Origin: Candidatus Zixiibacteriota bacterium
GTDB taxonomy: Bacteria; Zixibacteria; MSB-5A5; GN15; PGXB01
Length of the DNA: 5,348 nt
NCBI GenBank assembly: GCA_024230695.1
Contig: JAAERC010000230.1
Span: forward strand, 1 to 5,348
Reading direction: 5' to 3'
The position numbers and the translations under genes were made by a program. Shown piece after piece: positions 1 through 5,348 of the stretch. How positions within the stretch are numbered: the stretch's first letter is position 1; every line of letters begins with the position of its first letter. The notes beneath the pieces are model-generated. The model was given only the letters and a program-made list of their open reading frames with translations, was not told the origin of the DNA and made no database searches.

Positions 1-1358
1 ATTGCTATCTGCGGATCCCTGCGGTCGCGATATGGCCGATCGGAAGTAATGGCATCATAGGTATCAACGACAGCCAATAACCGACCTTCAATCGGAATAT
101 CCTCACCCTTCAGGCCATTGGGATAGCCGCTTCCATCAAACATTTCGTGATGAGCAATGATGTACGGTGTTGCCGGTTTCAAAAATGGAATACCCTGTAA
201 CATTTTTACGCCAAGTTCCGGATGCTTCATCATTATGTTTCTTTCATAATCATTTAGTCTATCCGGTTTGTTTAGAACCGAATCGGGAACACCGATTTTG
301 CCGATATCATGCAGAATACACCCGGTTCGTAGTTCAGCCAGCTTTTTCTTATTCCAACCCATTTCGCCGCCAATAATTTTGGCCAATCGGTACACACGAT
401 CAGTATGTCCAGCAGTATAGCGGTCGCGAGCCTCGATGGCATTGGCCAATGTTTTAATTGTCTGGAAGTATGATTTGCGAAGGTTCTTATCGAGGTAATT
501 ACTTTCTACCGCATTGGCGGCATAAGACACCAATAAAGATATCATTCGCTTTTGACCGGGTGATATAAATGAAAACGGATTAGTATAAACAAGATTTAGC
601 ATTCCAACTATTTCATCTTTGGAAATCAATGGGTACGATATATATGATCGCATTGATTTTGTACTACTATTATTTATCTCTTCATTCAGCGACCATGGCA
701 ATTTATAATCGGAATCATCTTTCCTTTTGGTATCTTCGCCTTTAAGAAATTTCTCGATAGACTTGGCTTTATGTTTCCCGGCCATGCATTTTAGTCGAAA
801 ATGCCCTGACTTTCTTGCCTTTAGTAATATTGTCGCCGAAGAATCAGGGAGAACTTTTACGGCAGTATTAACTATTAACTTTAAAAGCTGTGTCATTTTA
901 ATTCCAGCAGAGATTTCATCGGCAATTTTTAACAATTCCAATTGCCCCCGCAATTCCACATTTTCTCTTTTTATCTGTTGGTTATCAAGTCCGCGCTTGA
1001 TGGTAGATTTTAAATCATCGAGTTTGAATGGTTTTATAAGATAGTCATAACCACCCTTTTTCAAAACAGAAATTGCCGTTTTTACCGTTGGATAACCCGT
1101 CATCAGGACAACAACGGCATCGGCATGATACTTAAGAACATGTTCCAGAATTTGTACGCCTGAAAAATCACCCATAACCAAATCGGTCAAGACTAAGTCA
1201 ACACTATTGGAAGAAATATATTCCATTGCTTTTTCGGGATCAGTAAATTTTCGCAGTTTATAATTTTTGAATTCAGATAAGGCTTCGGCAATTATATTGC
1301 AAATATATTTTTCATCATCAATTACAACGATATGTTTGGTGTCATTTGACATATGCAT
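1..1358 (-). CDS. Response regulator, REC-GAF-HD-GYP (probable c-di-GMP phosphodiesterase), C-terminus cut by window edge
   Basis: The minus-strand frame is open from ATG at 1358 to the left edge: 452 complete codons, with the C-terminal end missing. Residues 9-125 form a receiver domain with acidic pair D14/D15, phosphoacceptor D59 (in LTDLVM), T87 and K109 (in KPF). A short helical linker (about 126-145, 'ENVELRGQLELLK') leads to a GAF-like domain (about 147-290). An HD-GYP domain follows from about 297: YTAGH (H318), HDIGK (H350, D351, K354), KHPELG (H379), HHEMFDGSGYP (H403, H404, GYP at 411-413), D432 and SDRPYR. All family metal-ligand motifs that I recognise are intact. HD-GYP proteins of this type linearise cyclic di-GMP, so this is probably a cytosolic two-component output enzyme; no partner kinase is visible. 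The start at 1358 is preferred over the in-frame ATG at 1352 because AGAGG lies 6 nt upstream. The GAF ligand is unknown. Family assignment is very secure; activity is inferred. Confidence 0.96.
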   Translation of the reverse strand, partial: MHMSNDTKHIVVIDDEKYICNIIAEALSEFKNYKLRKFTDPEKAMEYISSNSVDLVLTDLVMGDFSGVQILEHVLKYHADAVVVLMTGYPTVKTAISVLKKGGYDYLIKPFKLDDLKSTIKRGLDNQQIKRENVELRGQLELLKIADEISAGIKMTQLLKLIVNTAVKVLPDSSATILLKARKSGHFRLKCMAGKHKAKSIEKFLKGEDTKRKDDSDYKLPWSLNEEINNSSTKSMRSYISYPLISKDEIVGMLNLVYTNPFSFISPGQKRMISLLVSYAANAVESNYLDKNLRKSYFQTIKTLANAIEARDRYTAGHTDRVYRLAKIIGGEMGWNKKKLAELRTGCILHDIGKIGVPDSVLNKPDRLNDYERNIMMKHPELGVKMLQGIPFLKPATPYIIAHHEMFDGSGYPNGLKGEDIPIEGRLLAVVDTYDAITSDRPYRDRRDPQIA

Positions 1359-1364
1359 CTTCAA

Positions 1365-1369
1365 CCTCT
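1365..1369 (-). promoter_or_regulatory. Ribosome binding site of the HD-GYP regulator
   Basis: The minus strand reads AGAGG followed by a 6-nt spacer before ATG 1358, and by 12 nt before the second in-frame ATG at 1352. The spacing favours the upstream ATG, giving a protein beginning MHMSND. Confidence 0.6.
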
Positions 1370-1379
1370 TAAGCCATTT

Positions 1380-1403
1380 CGCAACTTATCGGAATAAGTT
1401 ACG
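1380..1403. repeat. Perfect inverted repeat (AACTTAT-CGGA-ATAAGTT) in the leader of the HD-GYP regulator
   Basis: The arms 1383-1389 and 1394-1400 are exact reverse complements around a 4-nt centre. After one mismatch, two further pairs (1380-1381 with 1402-1403) extend the symmetry. It lies just upstream of the ribosome binding site of the regulator gene. It could be an operator for a dimeric regulator or an RNA hairpin in the leader. It is not a terminator: the stem is AT-rich and no T-tract follows. Confidence 0.55.
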
Positions 1404-1405
1404 CA

Positions 1406-1469
1406 GTTTACCTGTAAAACTCTCCACTTCAGCATATCGGTGAATATCAGAAACTTAGAACAGGTAAAC
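1406..1469. repeat. Long-spaced 10-bp inverted repeat (GTTTACCTGT / ACAGGTAAAC)
   Basis: Positions 1406-1415 are the exact reverse complement of 1460-1469, separated by 44 nt. The right arm overlaps by 3 bases the inner end of the 1453-1462 arm of the neighbouring inverted repeat. In a minus-strand transcript the two hairpins would therefore compete for those bases. The pairing is seen directly; any regulatory role is inference. Confidence 0.5.
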
Positions 1470-1497
1470 ATCAATCTGTATCAAGATTGTTCTAAGT
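1453..1497 (-). repeat. 10-bp inverted repeat downstream of lipA (possible weak terminator or operator)
   Basis: The arms 1453-1462 (ACTTAGAACA) and 1488-1497 (TGTTCTAAGT) are exact reverse complements around a 25-nt centre. A second, smaller hairpin (CAATCT 1472-1477 with AGATTG 1484-1489) overlaps the inner part. The element begins 12 nt after the lipA stop, so it could end or process the lipA transcript. However, the stem is AT-rich, the loop is long and only TTT follows, so intrinsic termination is doubtful. It may instead be a protein-binding site ahead of the regulator gene. Confidence 0.45.
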
Positions 1498-1509
1498 ATG
1501 GGAAGATAC

Positions 1510-2373
1510 CTATTGACGTTGGTATGTCTCTCCGGCATGGTATGATGATCGTACTAATGGACCGGAGAATACCGATTTGATTCCTGCCTGACGAGCCGAA
1601 TCGGCTAGATCATCAAATTCCGACGGTTCATAATATTTTAAAACCGGATGATGGTCCTTTGACGGGGACAAATATTGGCCAATGGTTAAATACTCGACAC
1701 CATGCGCACTCAAATCGGTAAAAACATTTTTTAATTCATTTTCTGTTTCGCCCAATCCGACCATTATTCCCGATTTGACTCCAACTTCTCCACCAGAAAT
1801 CAATTTCAGCAAATTGAGTGATTGAATATAATTAGCCGCTGGCCGCACAGATTGGTAAAGCCTTGGAACGGTTTCAATATTATGATTATAAACCTCAGGT
1901 TTGGCATCAAAAACTCTTAAAATATTTTCCTCATCACCCTTAAAGTCAGGCGTAAGAACCTCAATAGTTATATCTTTTTTCAGCGCTCTGATAGCTTCAA
2001 TTACCTTTACAAACTGTGTCGATCCGCCATCTGGTAACTCATCACGATTTACCGACGTTATAACAGCGTGTTTTAGATTCATAATTTTTACGGCATTGGC
2101 GACACGATTTGGTTCGCCCTTATCAACCGATTTTGGTCTTCCGGTCGCAATATCACAAAAACGGCAACTACGGGTGCAAATCTTTCCCAAGATCAAAAAA
2201 GTAGCCGTTCCTGATGAAAAACATTCCGAGCGATTAGGGCAATTTGCCTGCTGACATACCGTTTCTAAGCGATTTTCATTGATCAGTGACAATGTTTTAA
2301 GGTATTTCTTGTCACCACAGGCCTTAACTTTCAGCCAGTCCGGTTTTTTTATTTTATCTATTCTTTTTGACAT
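1510..2373 (-). CDS. lipA: Lipoyl synthase (radical SAM)
   Basis: This is a 287-residue cytosolic enzyme that inserts two sulfur atoms at C6 and C8 of octanoyl groups on lipoyl-dependent proteins (2-oxoacid dehydrogenase E2 subunits, glycine cleavage H protein). Both iron-sulfur sites are present. The lipoyl-synthase-specific auxiliary cluster is C40-x4-C45-x5-C51 (CQQANC, then PNRSEC). The radical SAM cluster is C66-x3-C70-x2-C73 (CTRSCRFC). The C-terminal RSSYHA (275-280) supplies the conserved serine ligand. Also typical are the KPDWLK start, SVNRDELPDGG, the HNIETVPRLY region, and GLGETENE. Length is normal for the family, whose members often run a little longer at the N-terminus. Start: ATG 2373 is the only sensible start ahead of KPDWLK, but the AAGGA upstream sits only about 1 nt away, unusually close. 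No lipB, lplA or dehydrogenase gene is adjacent, so it appears to be a stand-alone transcription unit. Confidence 0.98.
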   Translation of the reverse strand: MSKRIDKIKKPDWLKVKACGDKKYLKTLSLINENRLETVCQQANCPNRSECFSSGTATFLILGKICTRSCRFCDIATGRPKSVDKGEPNRVANAVKIMNLKHAVITSVNRDELPDGGSTQFVKVIEAIRALKKDITIEVLTPDFKGDEENILRVFDAKPEVYNHNIETVPRLYQSVRPAANYIQSLNLLKLISGGEVGVKSGIMVGLGETENELKNVFTDLSAHGVEYLTIGQYLSPSKDHHPVLKYYEPSEFDDLADSARQAGIKSVFSGPLVRSSYHAGETYQRQ

Positions 2374-2386
2374 ATCCTTAAAAACT

Positions 2387-2401
2387 GTTTAAATTTTAAA
2401 C
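2387..2401. repeat. AT-rich 15-bp palindrome GTTTAAA-T-TTTAAAC upstream of lipA
   Basis: Arms 2387-2393 and 2395-2401 are exact reverse complements around one base. It lies 13 bases before the lipA start codon, between that start and the bidirectional TATAAT palindrome. This suits an operator just downstream of the lipA promoter. No known regulator motif is recognised, and AT-rich palindromes also arise by chance. Confidence 0.4.
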
Positions 2402-2418
2402 ACCCTTATTGGTTCGGT

Positions 2419-2432
2419 CGTATTATAATACG
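2419..2432. promoter_or_regulatory. Perfect 14-bp palindrome CGTATTATAATACG with TATAAT on both strands (possible shared -10 of divergent genes)
   Basis: Positions 2419-2425 and 2426-2432 are exact reverse complements. The consensus -10 hexamer reads at 2424-2429 on plus and 2427-2422 on minus. It lies between the divergently transcribed lipA and the exported-protein gene, so it could serve either or both. I found no good TTGACA-like -35 at 16-18 bp on either strand, so the promoter call is tentative. It could equally be a regulator site. Confidence 0.4.
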
Positions 2433-2501
2433 GCAATTTGATACAAGTTGTTAAGTTAAAAAGATTTCGCTCGATATCAAGAGAAAGAAATAAAAATTAT
2501 G

Positions 2502-2508
2502 AAGGGAG
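2502..2508 (+). promoter_or_regulatory. Ribosome binding site deciding the start of the exported protein
   Basis: AAGGGAG lies 5 nt before ATG 2514. The earlier in-frame ATG at 2499 has no comparable site upstream and would place this purine tract inside the coding region. ATG 2514 also gives a cleaner signal peptide (MSRISV followed by a Leu-rich core). Confidence 0.75.
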
Positions 2509-2513
2509 TCATA

Positions 2514-4706
2514 ATGAGCCGGATATCTGTAATATCTTTATTATTACTATTGCTCAGTTTTTCAACAGCCCTGGCACTTGATAAAGGACAAGGGGCACAA
2601 GCCACATTATTAAAAGAAAAAGACATCACCGAATACCGTGCTATCCCGCAATTTGCGACGGCTGAGTTATGCTCGGTCAGACATGCCGGTGACCCCACCT
2701 GGCTTATATATTATTGGCTTTCGGGAAATGAATTATATAAATCATATCAGGATCCTGCTATGACCTGTACGGCACCATATCCGTTTACGGTTAAAGAAGT
2801 GTTTATGGTTTTATATTTCACAAAACCAACAATAATATATGCTTCCGTGGATGTTGAATTGGTCGATGATACGGACCCATTATGTCCGGTGCCGGGTGAT
2901 TTGGTATCGGTATCATCGGAATATGGATTTCAGCTTGATCCTCCCGGGTTATGGAGAATTGCGATTCCTCTCGATGAGCCAGCAGTCGTAAATGGACCGT
3001 ACTTTACCGGCTTCTTTATTTCAACGGAATTACTGGCTCCCGAAGCAGATCCATTAACTCAGGATAGTGTCTTTCTGATAACGGAGGATTCCGTACTTAC
3101 TCCATGGACATGTCAAAATTTCAATTTGTGGGATACTGCTGTCGGATATGTCGATCTGGGCGACCCGACCAATGAATTTTATACTTTCCCGGGAAAACTA
3201 TTACTCTATTCAGCCGGAGAAACTGGCGGCAGCGGTGGTTATGATCCTATGCCAAGACTGTCATTTCTTGAACCTCAAGCCGAGGAATTGACTGGAACAC
3301 CATTGAGGAGCTGGGCTTGGGATAGTGAGAATAGCGAAATTGTTGATTCGGTAAGATACGAATATAGGTCATCATCTTCTGGTTGGGTCAGATATGGAGT
3401 TGATGCAGATAAAGGTCATGCTCTTCGTAATGGTATTGACCCTTCCGGAACTGGTCCGGGATATGCTATTAATTTGGGGCCGGCTGGACTGGAAGAAGAT
3501 CTTTATCGTATTCGAGCAACTGCTTTTGATACCTTGATGCGGACTTCATCGGCACAGATTGATATGACTATTGACCCGACTCCGCCGCGAATGGACTTTA
3601 TTAATCCGTCTTATATGGACACAATTTGTTTACCATATACTATCTCGACTTTCACCGATGAGGCAACGGCGGATATTTTATCGGTCAAGTATTATCGAAA
3701 GAAACTTAGTACCGATTACTCGGTTTCAATCGCAACATTGCTCCAGACCGACTATGGCGATGTGGATTATTTCGCAGGCGATGGCAACCCTATTGTTGAT
3801 GGAGAATTTGGCGAGTATTACTGTGGTCCAGCCGCCGGAGCAATAGCTATTGATTATTGGTTTAACCAGGGATACACTCAGCTAAGAAGAGAACTTGGTT
3901 CCACTATTCCGCTTGATACTGTTGTTGAAAGATTAGCCACAGCGATGTCGACCAGAACGAATACTGGCACTTATGATGATTTCCTTGTTGGCGGGCTTCA
4001 AAATTATATCACGTATCATGGCAATGAACTTTTCGTCGAAAGTTATTTCACACCTAATTACACCGATATGCGAATAATTTTCGAGGAAAAAGAGATGTTG
4101 CCAATTCTTGGTCTCTCTGGAAATCCGGGACTGTATGTTGTTCTCTCGGGAATGACTGGTTTAGATAATGGTAGTGGGAATTATGCGATTACCATTTCAG
4201 ACCCCATTACCGGGACCTCTATTGAGACCTACATGAGAAACATCGGCGAAAGTTCACAGGTCTTGTACGATGGTAGCTGGTTGGGTCTTGATATTGCTAT
4301 CGCACTTGGCGCTATTTCTCATTCAAACTCCCGAATAGAATTTGGTGAAGCCGCCAAAGTGATTAGTAATTGGCAATATGACTGGGAATCATCGACAGCA
4401 ATGGCTGACGATTCACTTTATTACATAACTGCAATTGGGACCGACATGGTCCACCGAAACGAAGTTTCCACAACACTAATTCATTACCATTGTAATTTGG
4501 GACGAGTCTTGGGTGATATTGATGGAAATGGTTCCGCCAATTCGATGGATATTTTGGCTTTGATAAATTATATTTATCAGGGCGGTGCCGCTCCAATAGG
4601 CGGAGCTCATCGCGCCGACACCAACTGTGATAATCAAATCGATATTGGTGATGTCATATTTATGGTGAAGTATGTATTTGAAAGTGGTGAGGAACCCTGT
4701 TATTGA
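2514..4706 (+). CDS. Exported multidomain protein: beta-rich N-terminus, Ig-like domains, C39-peptidase-like (possibly inactive) insert, C-terminal dockerin-like domain
   Basis: The protein has 730 residues from ATG 2514. Residues 1-21 are a signal peptide (Leu-rich core, cleavage probably after ALA), so it is exported. Residues about 22-240 are a beta-rich domain of unknown function ending FPGKLLLYSAGETGG, followed by a Gly/Ser linker. Residues about 249-353 look Ig-like and end in the linker DPTPP (354-358). A second Ig-like domain starts at 360 and seems to resume at about 625-660: YYITAIGTD echoes YRIRATAFD of the first. Between them, about 415-600, lies a segment resembling papain-fold C39 peptidases: YYCGPAAGA (C437), GTYDDF, a PGLYVV strand and SDP (D563). 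The usual catalytic His position appears to be L540 and the oxyanion Gln position E431, so proteolysis is doubtful. The C-terminus has two dockerin calcium loops (D668 in DIDGNGSANSMD; D702 in DTNCDNQIDIGD) and a PCY tail; C705 and C729 may pair. The substrate or partner is unknown. The gene is monocistronic, divergent from lipA, and ends at a strong hairpin. Confidence 0.9.
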   Translation: MSRISVISLLLLLLSFSTALALDKGQGAQATLLKEKDITEYRAIPQFATAELCSVRHAGDPTWLIYYWLSGNELYKSYQDPAMTCTAPYPFTVKEVFMVLYFTKPTIIYASVDVELVDDTDPLCPVPGDLVSVSSEYGFQLDPPGLWRIAIPLDEPAVVNGPYFTGFFISTELLAPEADPLTQDSVFLITEDSVLTPWTCQNFNLWDTAVGYVDLGDPTNEFYTFPGKLLLYSAGETGGSGGYDPMPRLSFLEPQAEELTGTPLRSWAWDSENSEIVDSVRYEYRSSSSGWVRYGVDADKGHALRNGIDPSGTGPGYAINLGPAGLEEDLYRIRATAFDTLMRTSSAQIDMTIDPTPPRMDFINPSYMDTICLPYTISTFTDEATADILSVKYYRKKLSTDYSVSIATLLQTDYGDVDYFAGDGNPIVDGEFGEYYCGPAAGAIAIDYWFNQGYTQLRRELGSTIPLDTVVERLATAMSTRTNTGTYDDFLVGGLQNYITYHGNELFVESYFTPNYTDMRIIFEEKEMLPILGLSGNPGLYVVLSGMTGLDNGSGNYAITISDPITGTSIETYMRNIGESSQVLYDGSWLGLDIAIALGAISHSNSRIEFGEAAKVISNWQYDWESSTAMADDSLYYITAIGTDMVHRNEVSTTLIHYHCNLGRVLGDIDGNGSANSMDILALINYIYQGGAAPIGGAHRADTNCDNQIDIGDVIFMVKYVFESGEEPCY

Positions 4707-4724
4707 TCTGATTTGAACTTTTTT

Positions 4725-4757
4725 AAAAAAGGTCGTCTAAATAGACGACCTTTTTTT
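4725..4757. terminator. Bidirectional intrinsic terminator between convergent genes
   Basis: The 9-bp arms GGTCGTCTA (4731-4739) and TAGACGACC (4742-4750) are exact reverse complements around AA. They are flanked by A6 (4725-4730) and T7 (4751-4757), which extend the stem and provide a U-tract in both directions. It lies 18 bases after the stop of the exported-protein gene and 6 bases after the stop of the minus-strand membrane-protein gene, so it can terminate both. Confidence 0.93.
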
Positions 4758-4763
4758 ATGCCA

Positions 4764-5102
4764 TTATCGCCGGGAAATTGAAGCCGATACGGCTCTCCGA
4801 GCAACCTCTGGTTTTATATCGCATATCTTAATAATTTTATCAACCGCCTCATCAAGATAAACGGTCCATGATTTATCAGGATATTTCAACCTTAACTCAT
4901 CGGTAACCTCATCAGCAATAGACGCAATATAGATGGCATACCGGCGTCGACCCTCTATTTTCAAAAATGGGAGTAAATACTTTTTGGCAAACCACGTTAT
5001 CACAATCATAATAATCGCACCCATCCCGCCGGCCAGATTTACTATGTTGCCAGTGATAAAATCAAACAACGAACTAATTATAGGAATCATTGCTACTATC
5101 AT
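4764..5102 (-). CDS. Small holin-like membrane protein (one transmembrane segment, helical cytosolic tail)
   Basis: The protein has 112 residues. Residues 1-16 are hydrophobic. Residues about 23-47 form a transmembrane segment (GGMGAIIMIVITWF core) followed by KK and, after a short stretch, EGRRRYA. Residues about 55-108 are soluble and probably helical: ASIADEVTDEL, KYPDKSW, YLDEAVDKI, then a helix ending AVSASI. Size, topology and this tail resemble phage holins of the LLH type (short membrane anchor, helix with the pattern 'K...yl...I....gI.....A...AV'). The resemblance is by eye and moderate. A holin would form membrane lesions releasing a cell-wall enzyme; alternatives are a small membrane anchor of a secretion module or an unrelated hypothetical. 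Start: AGAGGA ends 4 nt before ATG 5102, better than the in-frame ATG at 5090. It follows the 5133-5348 gene by 30 nt on the same strand and is the last gene before the terminator. Confidence 0.75.
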   Translation of the reverse strand: MIVAMIPIISSLFDFITGNIVNLAGGMGAIIMIVITWFAKKYLLPFLKIEGRRRYAIYIASIADEVTDELRLKYPDKSWTVYLDEAVDKIIKICDIKPEVARRAVSASISRR

Positions 5103-5132
5103 ACTTTCCTCTTTTCTTTTAATTTTATAATC

Positions 5133-5348
5133 TTACCAGGTCAACATCCAACTGCCAAGATCAGGGATCAATAAACGTTCTCGTAATACAGTACCATCAC
5201 TTAACGTTATTGCAATTTCATATTTACTTTCAGGCGAAGTTAAATTGACGCTGGGAATAAGATCAATATAGAAATACCCGGCATCGTCAGTACTGGCTTC
5301 TTTTCGAAATGGCGAAACAATCGTTGTCCCAAGACGACTTACCCCGGA
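5133..5348 (-). CDS. C-terminal 71 residues of an unidentified beta-rich protein, N-terminus beyond window
   Basis: The minus-strand frame is open from the right edge to TAA at 5135-5133, giving 71 residues that end LGSWMLTW. The frame reads sensibly throughout: alternating hydrophobic strands (DAGYFYIDLIPS, KYEIAITLSDG, RERLLIPDL) typical of a small beta-sandwich. The pattern 'D.aGyFyidLiPS ... Y.i.itl.dG....e.l.iPd....w' resembles carboxypeptidase-regulatory or Ig-like appendage domains seen at ends of phage tail and virion proteins. No catalytic motif is visible and the family is not recognised. It is 30 nt upstream of the holin-like gene on the same strand, so the two are probably co-transcribed. 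The coding call is good; the function is unknown. Confidence 0.75.
   Translation of the reverse strand, partial: SGVSRLGTTIVSPFRKEASTDDAGYFYIDLIPSVNLTSPESKYEIAITLSDGTVLRERLLIPDLGSWMLTW

Noticed and set aside
727..1044. Plus-strand open frame of 105 codons opposite the HD-GYP regulator
   Set aside because: It overlaps an intact REC-GAF coding region on the other strand and shows no recognisable features.
1391..1418. Possible promoter TTTACA (1418-1413, minus) with TATTCC 16 nt downstream
   Set aside because: The -10 matches only three of six consensus bases and would start the transcript about 25 nt before the start codon; too weak to annotate.
1359..1509. Search for a small RNA gene, tRNA or CRISPR-like repeats in the gap
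   Set aside because: No cloverleaf, no regularly spaced direct repeats and no small open frame with a ribosome binding site were seen; only inverted repeats remain.
1901..2254. Plus-strand open frame of 117 codons opposite lipA
   Set aside because: It lies entirely within lipA, whose protein carries every catalytic motif; it is an antisense shadow with no family features.
2499..2513. ATG at 2499 as start of the exported protein (735 residues)
   Set aside because: It lacks a ribosome binding site, while ATG 2514 has AAGGGAG 5 nt upstream and yields a better signal peptide.
3815..4205. Calling the exported protein an active C39 or bacteriocin-processing peptidase
   Set aside because: The catalytic His position reads Leu, and no ABC transporter or double-glycine leader peptide lies nearby.
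4933..5130. Plus-strand hydrophobic open frame of 65 codons
   Set aside because: It is the complement of the holin-like gene's membrane segment; its hydrophobicity comes from AT-rich complementary codons, and the terminator and ribosome binding site favour the minus strand.

Overview
The window is bacterial, AT-rich chromosomal-type DNA with moderately dense genes on both strands. The best lineage hint is the large secreted protein in the middle. Its layout is a signal peptide, beta-rich domains joined by a 'DPTPP' linker, and a C-terminal dockerin-like pair of calcium loops ending in a Pro-Cys-Tyr tail. This layout is common in Candidatus Zixibacteria and related FCB-group or candidate-phylum genomes. 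That placement is inferred from protein style, not from a marker gene.

Layout. Positions 1-1358 (minus) hold a response regulator with REC, GAF and HD-GYP domains, cut by the left edge. Positions 1359-1509 are a gap unusually rich in perfect inverted repeats. Positions 1510-2373 (minus) encode lipoyl synthase (lipA). Positions 2374-2513 are a divergent intergenic region with two palindromes, one carrying TATAAT on both strands. Positions 2514-4706 (plus) encode a 730-residue exported multidomain protein. A strong hairpin at 4725-4757, flanked by an A-tract and a T-tract, separates it from a convergent minus-strand pair. That pair is the 3' end of an unidentified beta-rich protein (5133-5348, cut by the right edge) followed by a small holin-like membrane protein (4764-5102).

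How the parts relate. No single pathway links these genes. lipA is housekeeping (lipoate cofactor). The HD-GYP regulator is probably an independent c-di-GMP signalling gene. The minus-strand pair at the right edge forms an operon end and resembles a phage or secretion module (appendage-like protein, then holin-like protein), but most of it would lie beyond the window.

The most interesting item is the exported protein. It contains a segment that looks like a C39-type papain-fold peptidase, apparently inserted inside an Ig-like domain. The catalytic-Cys motif (CGPA) and the terminal Asp-Pro are present, but a Leu sits where the catalytic His is expected and a Glu where the oxyanion Gln is expected. 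That suggests a secreted pseudo-peptidase or binding domain displayed together with a dockerin. Two further coding regions (1-1358 and 5133-5348) run off the window edges and were read by translating the minus strand by hand.
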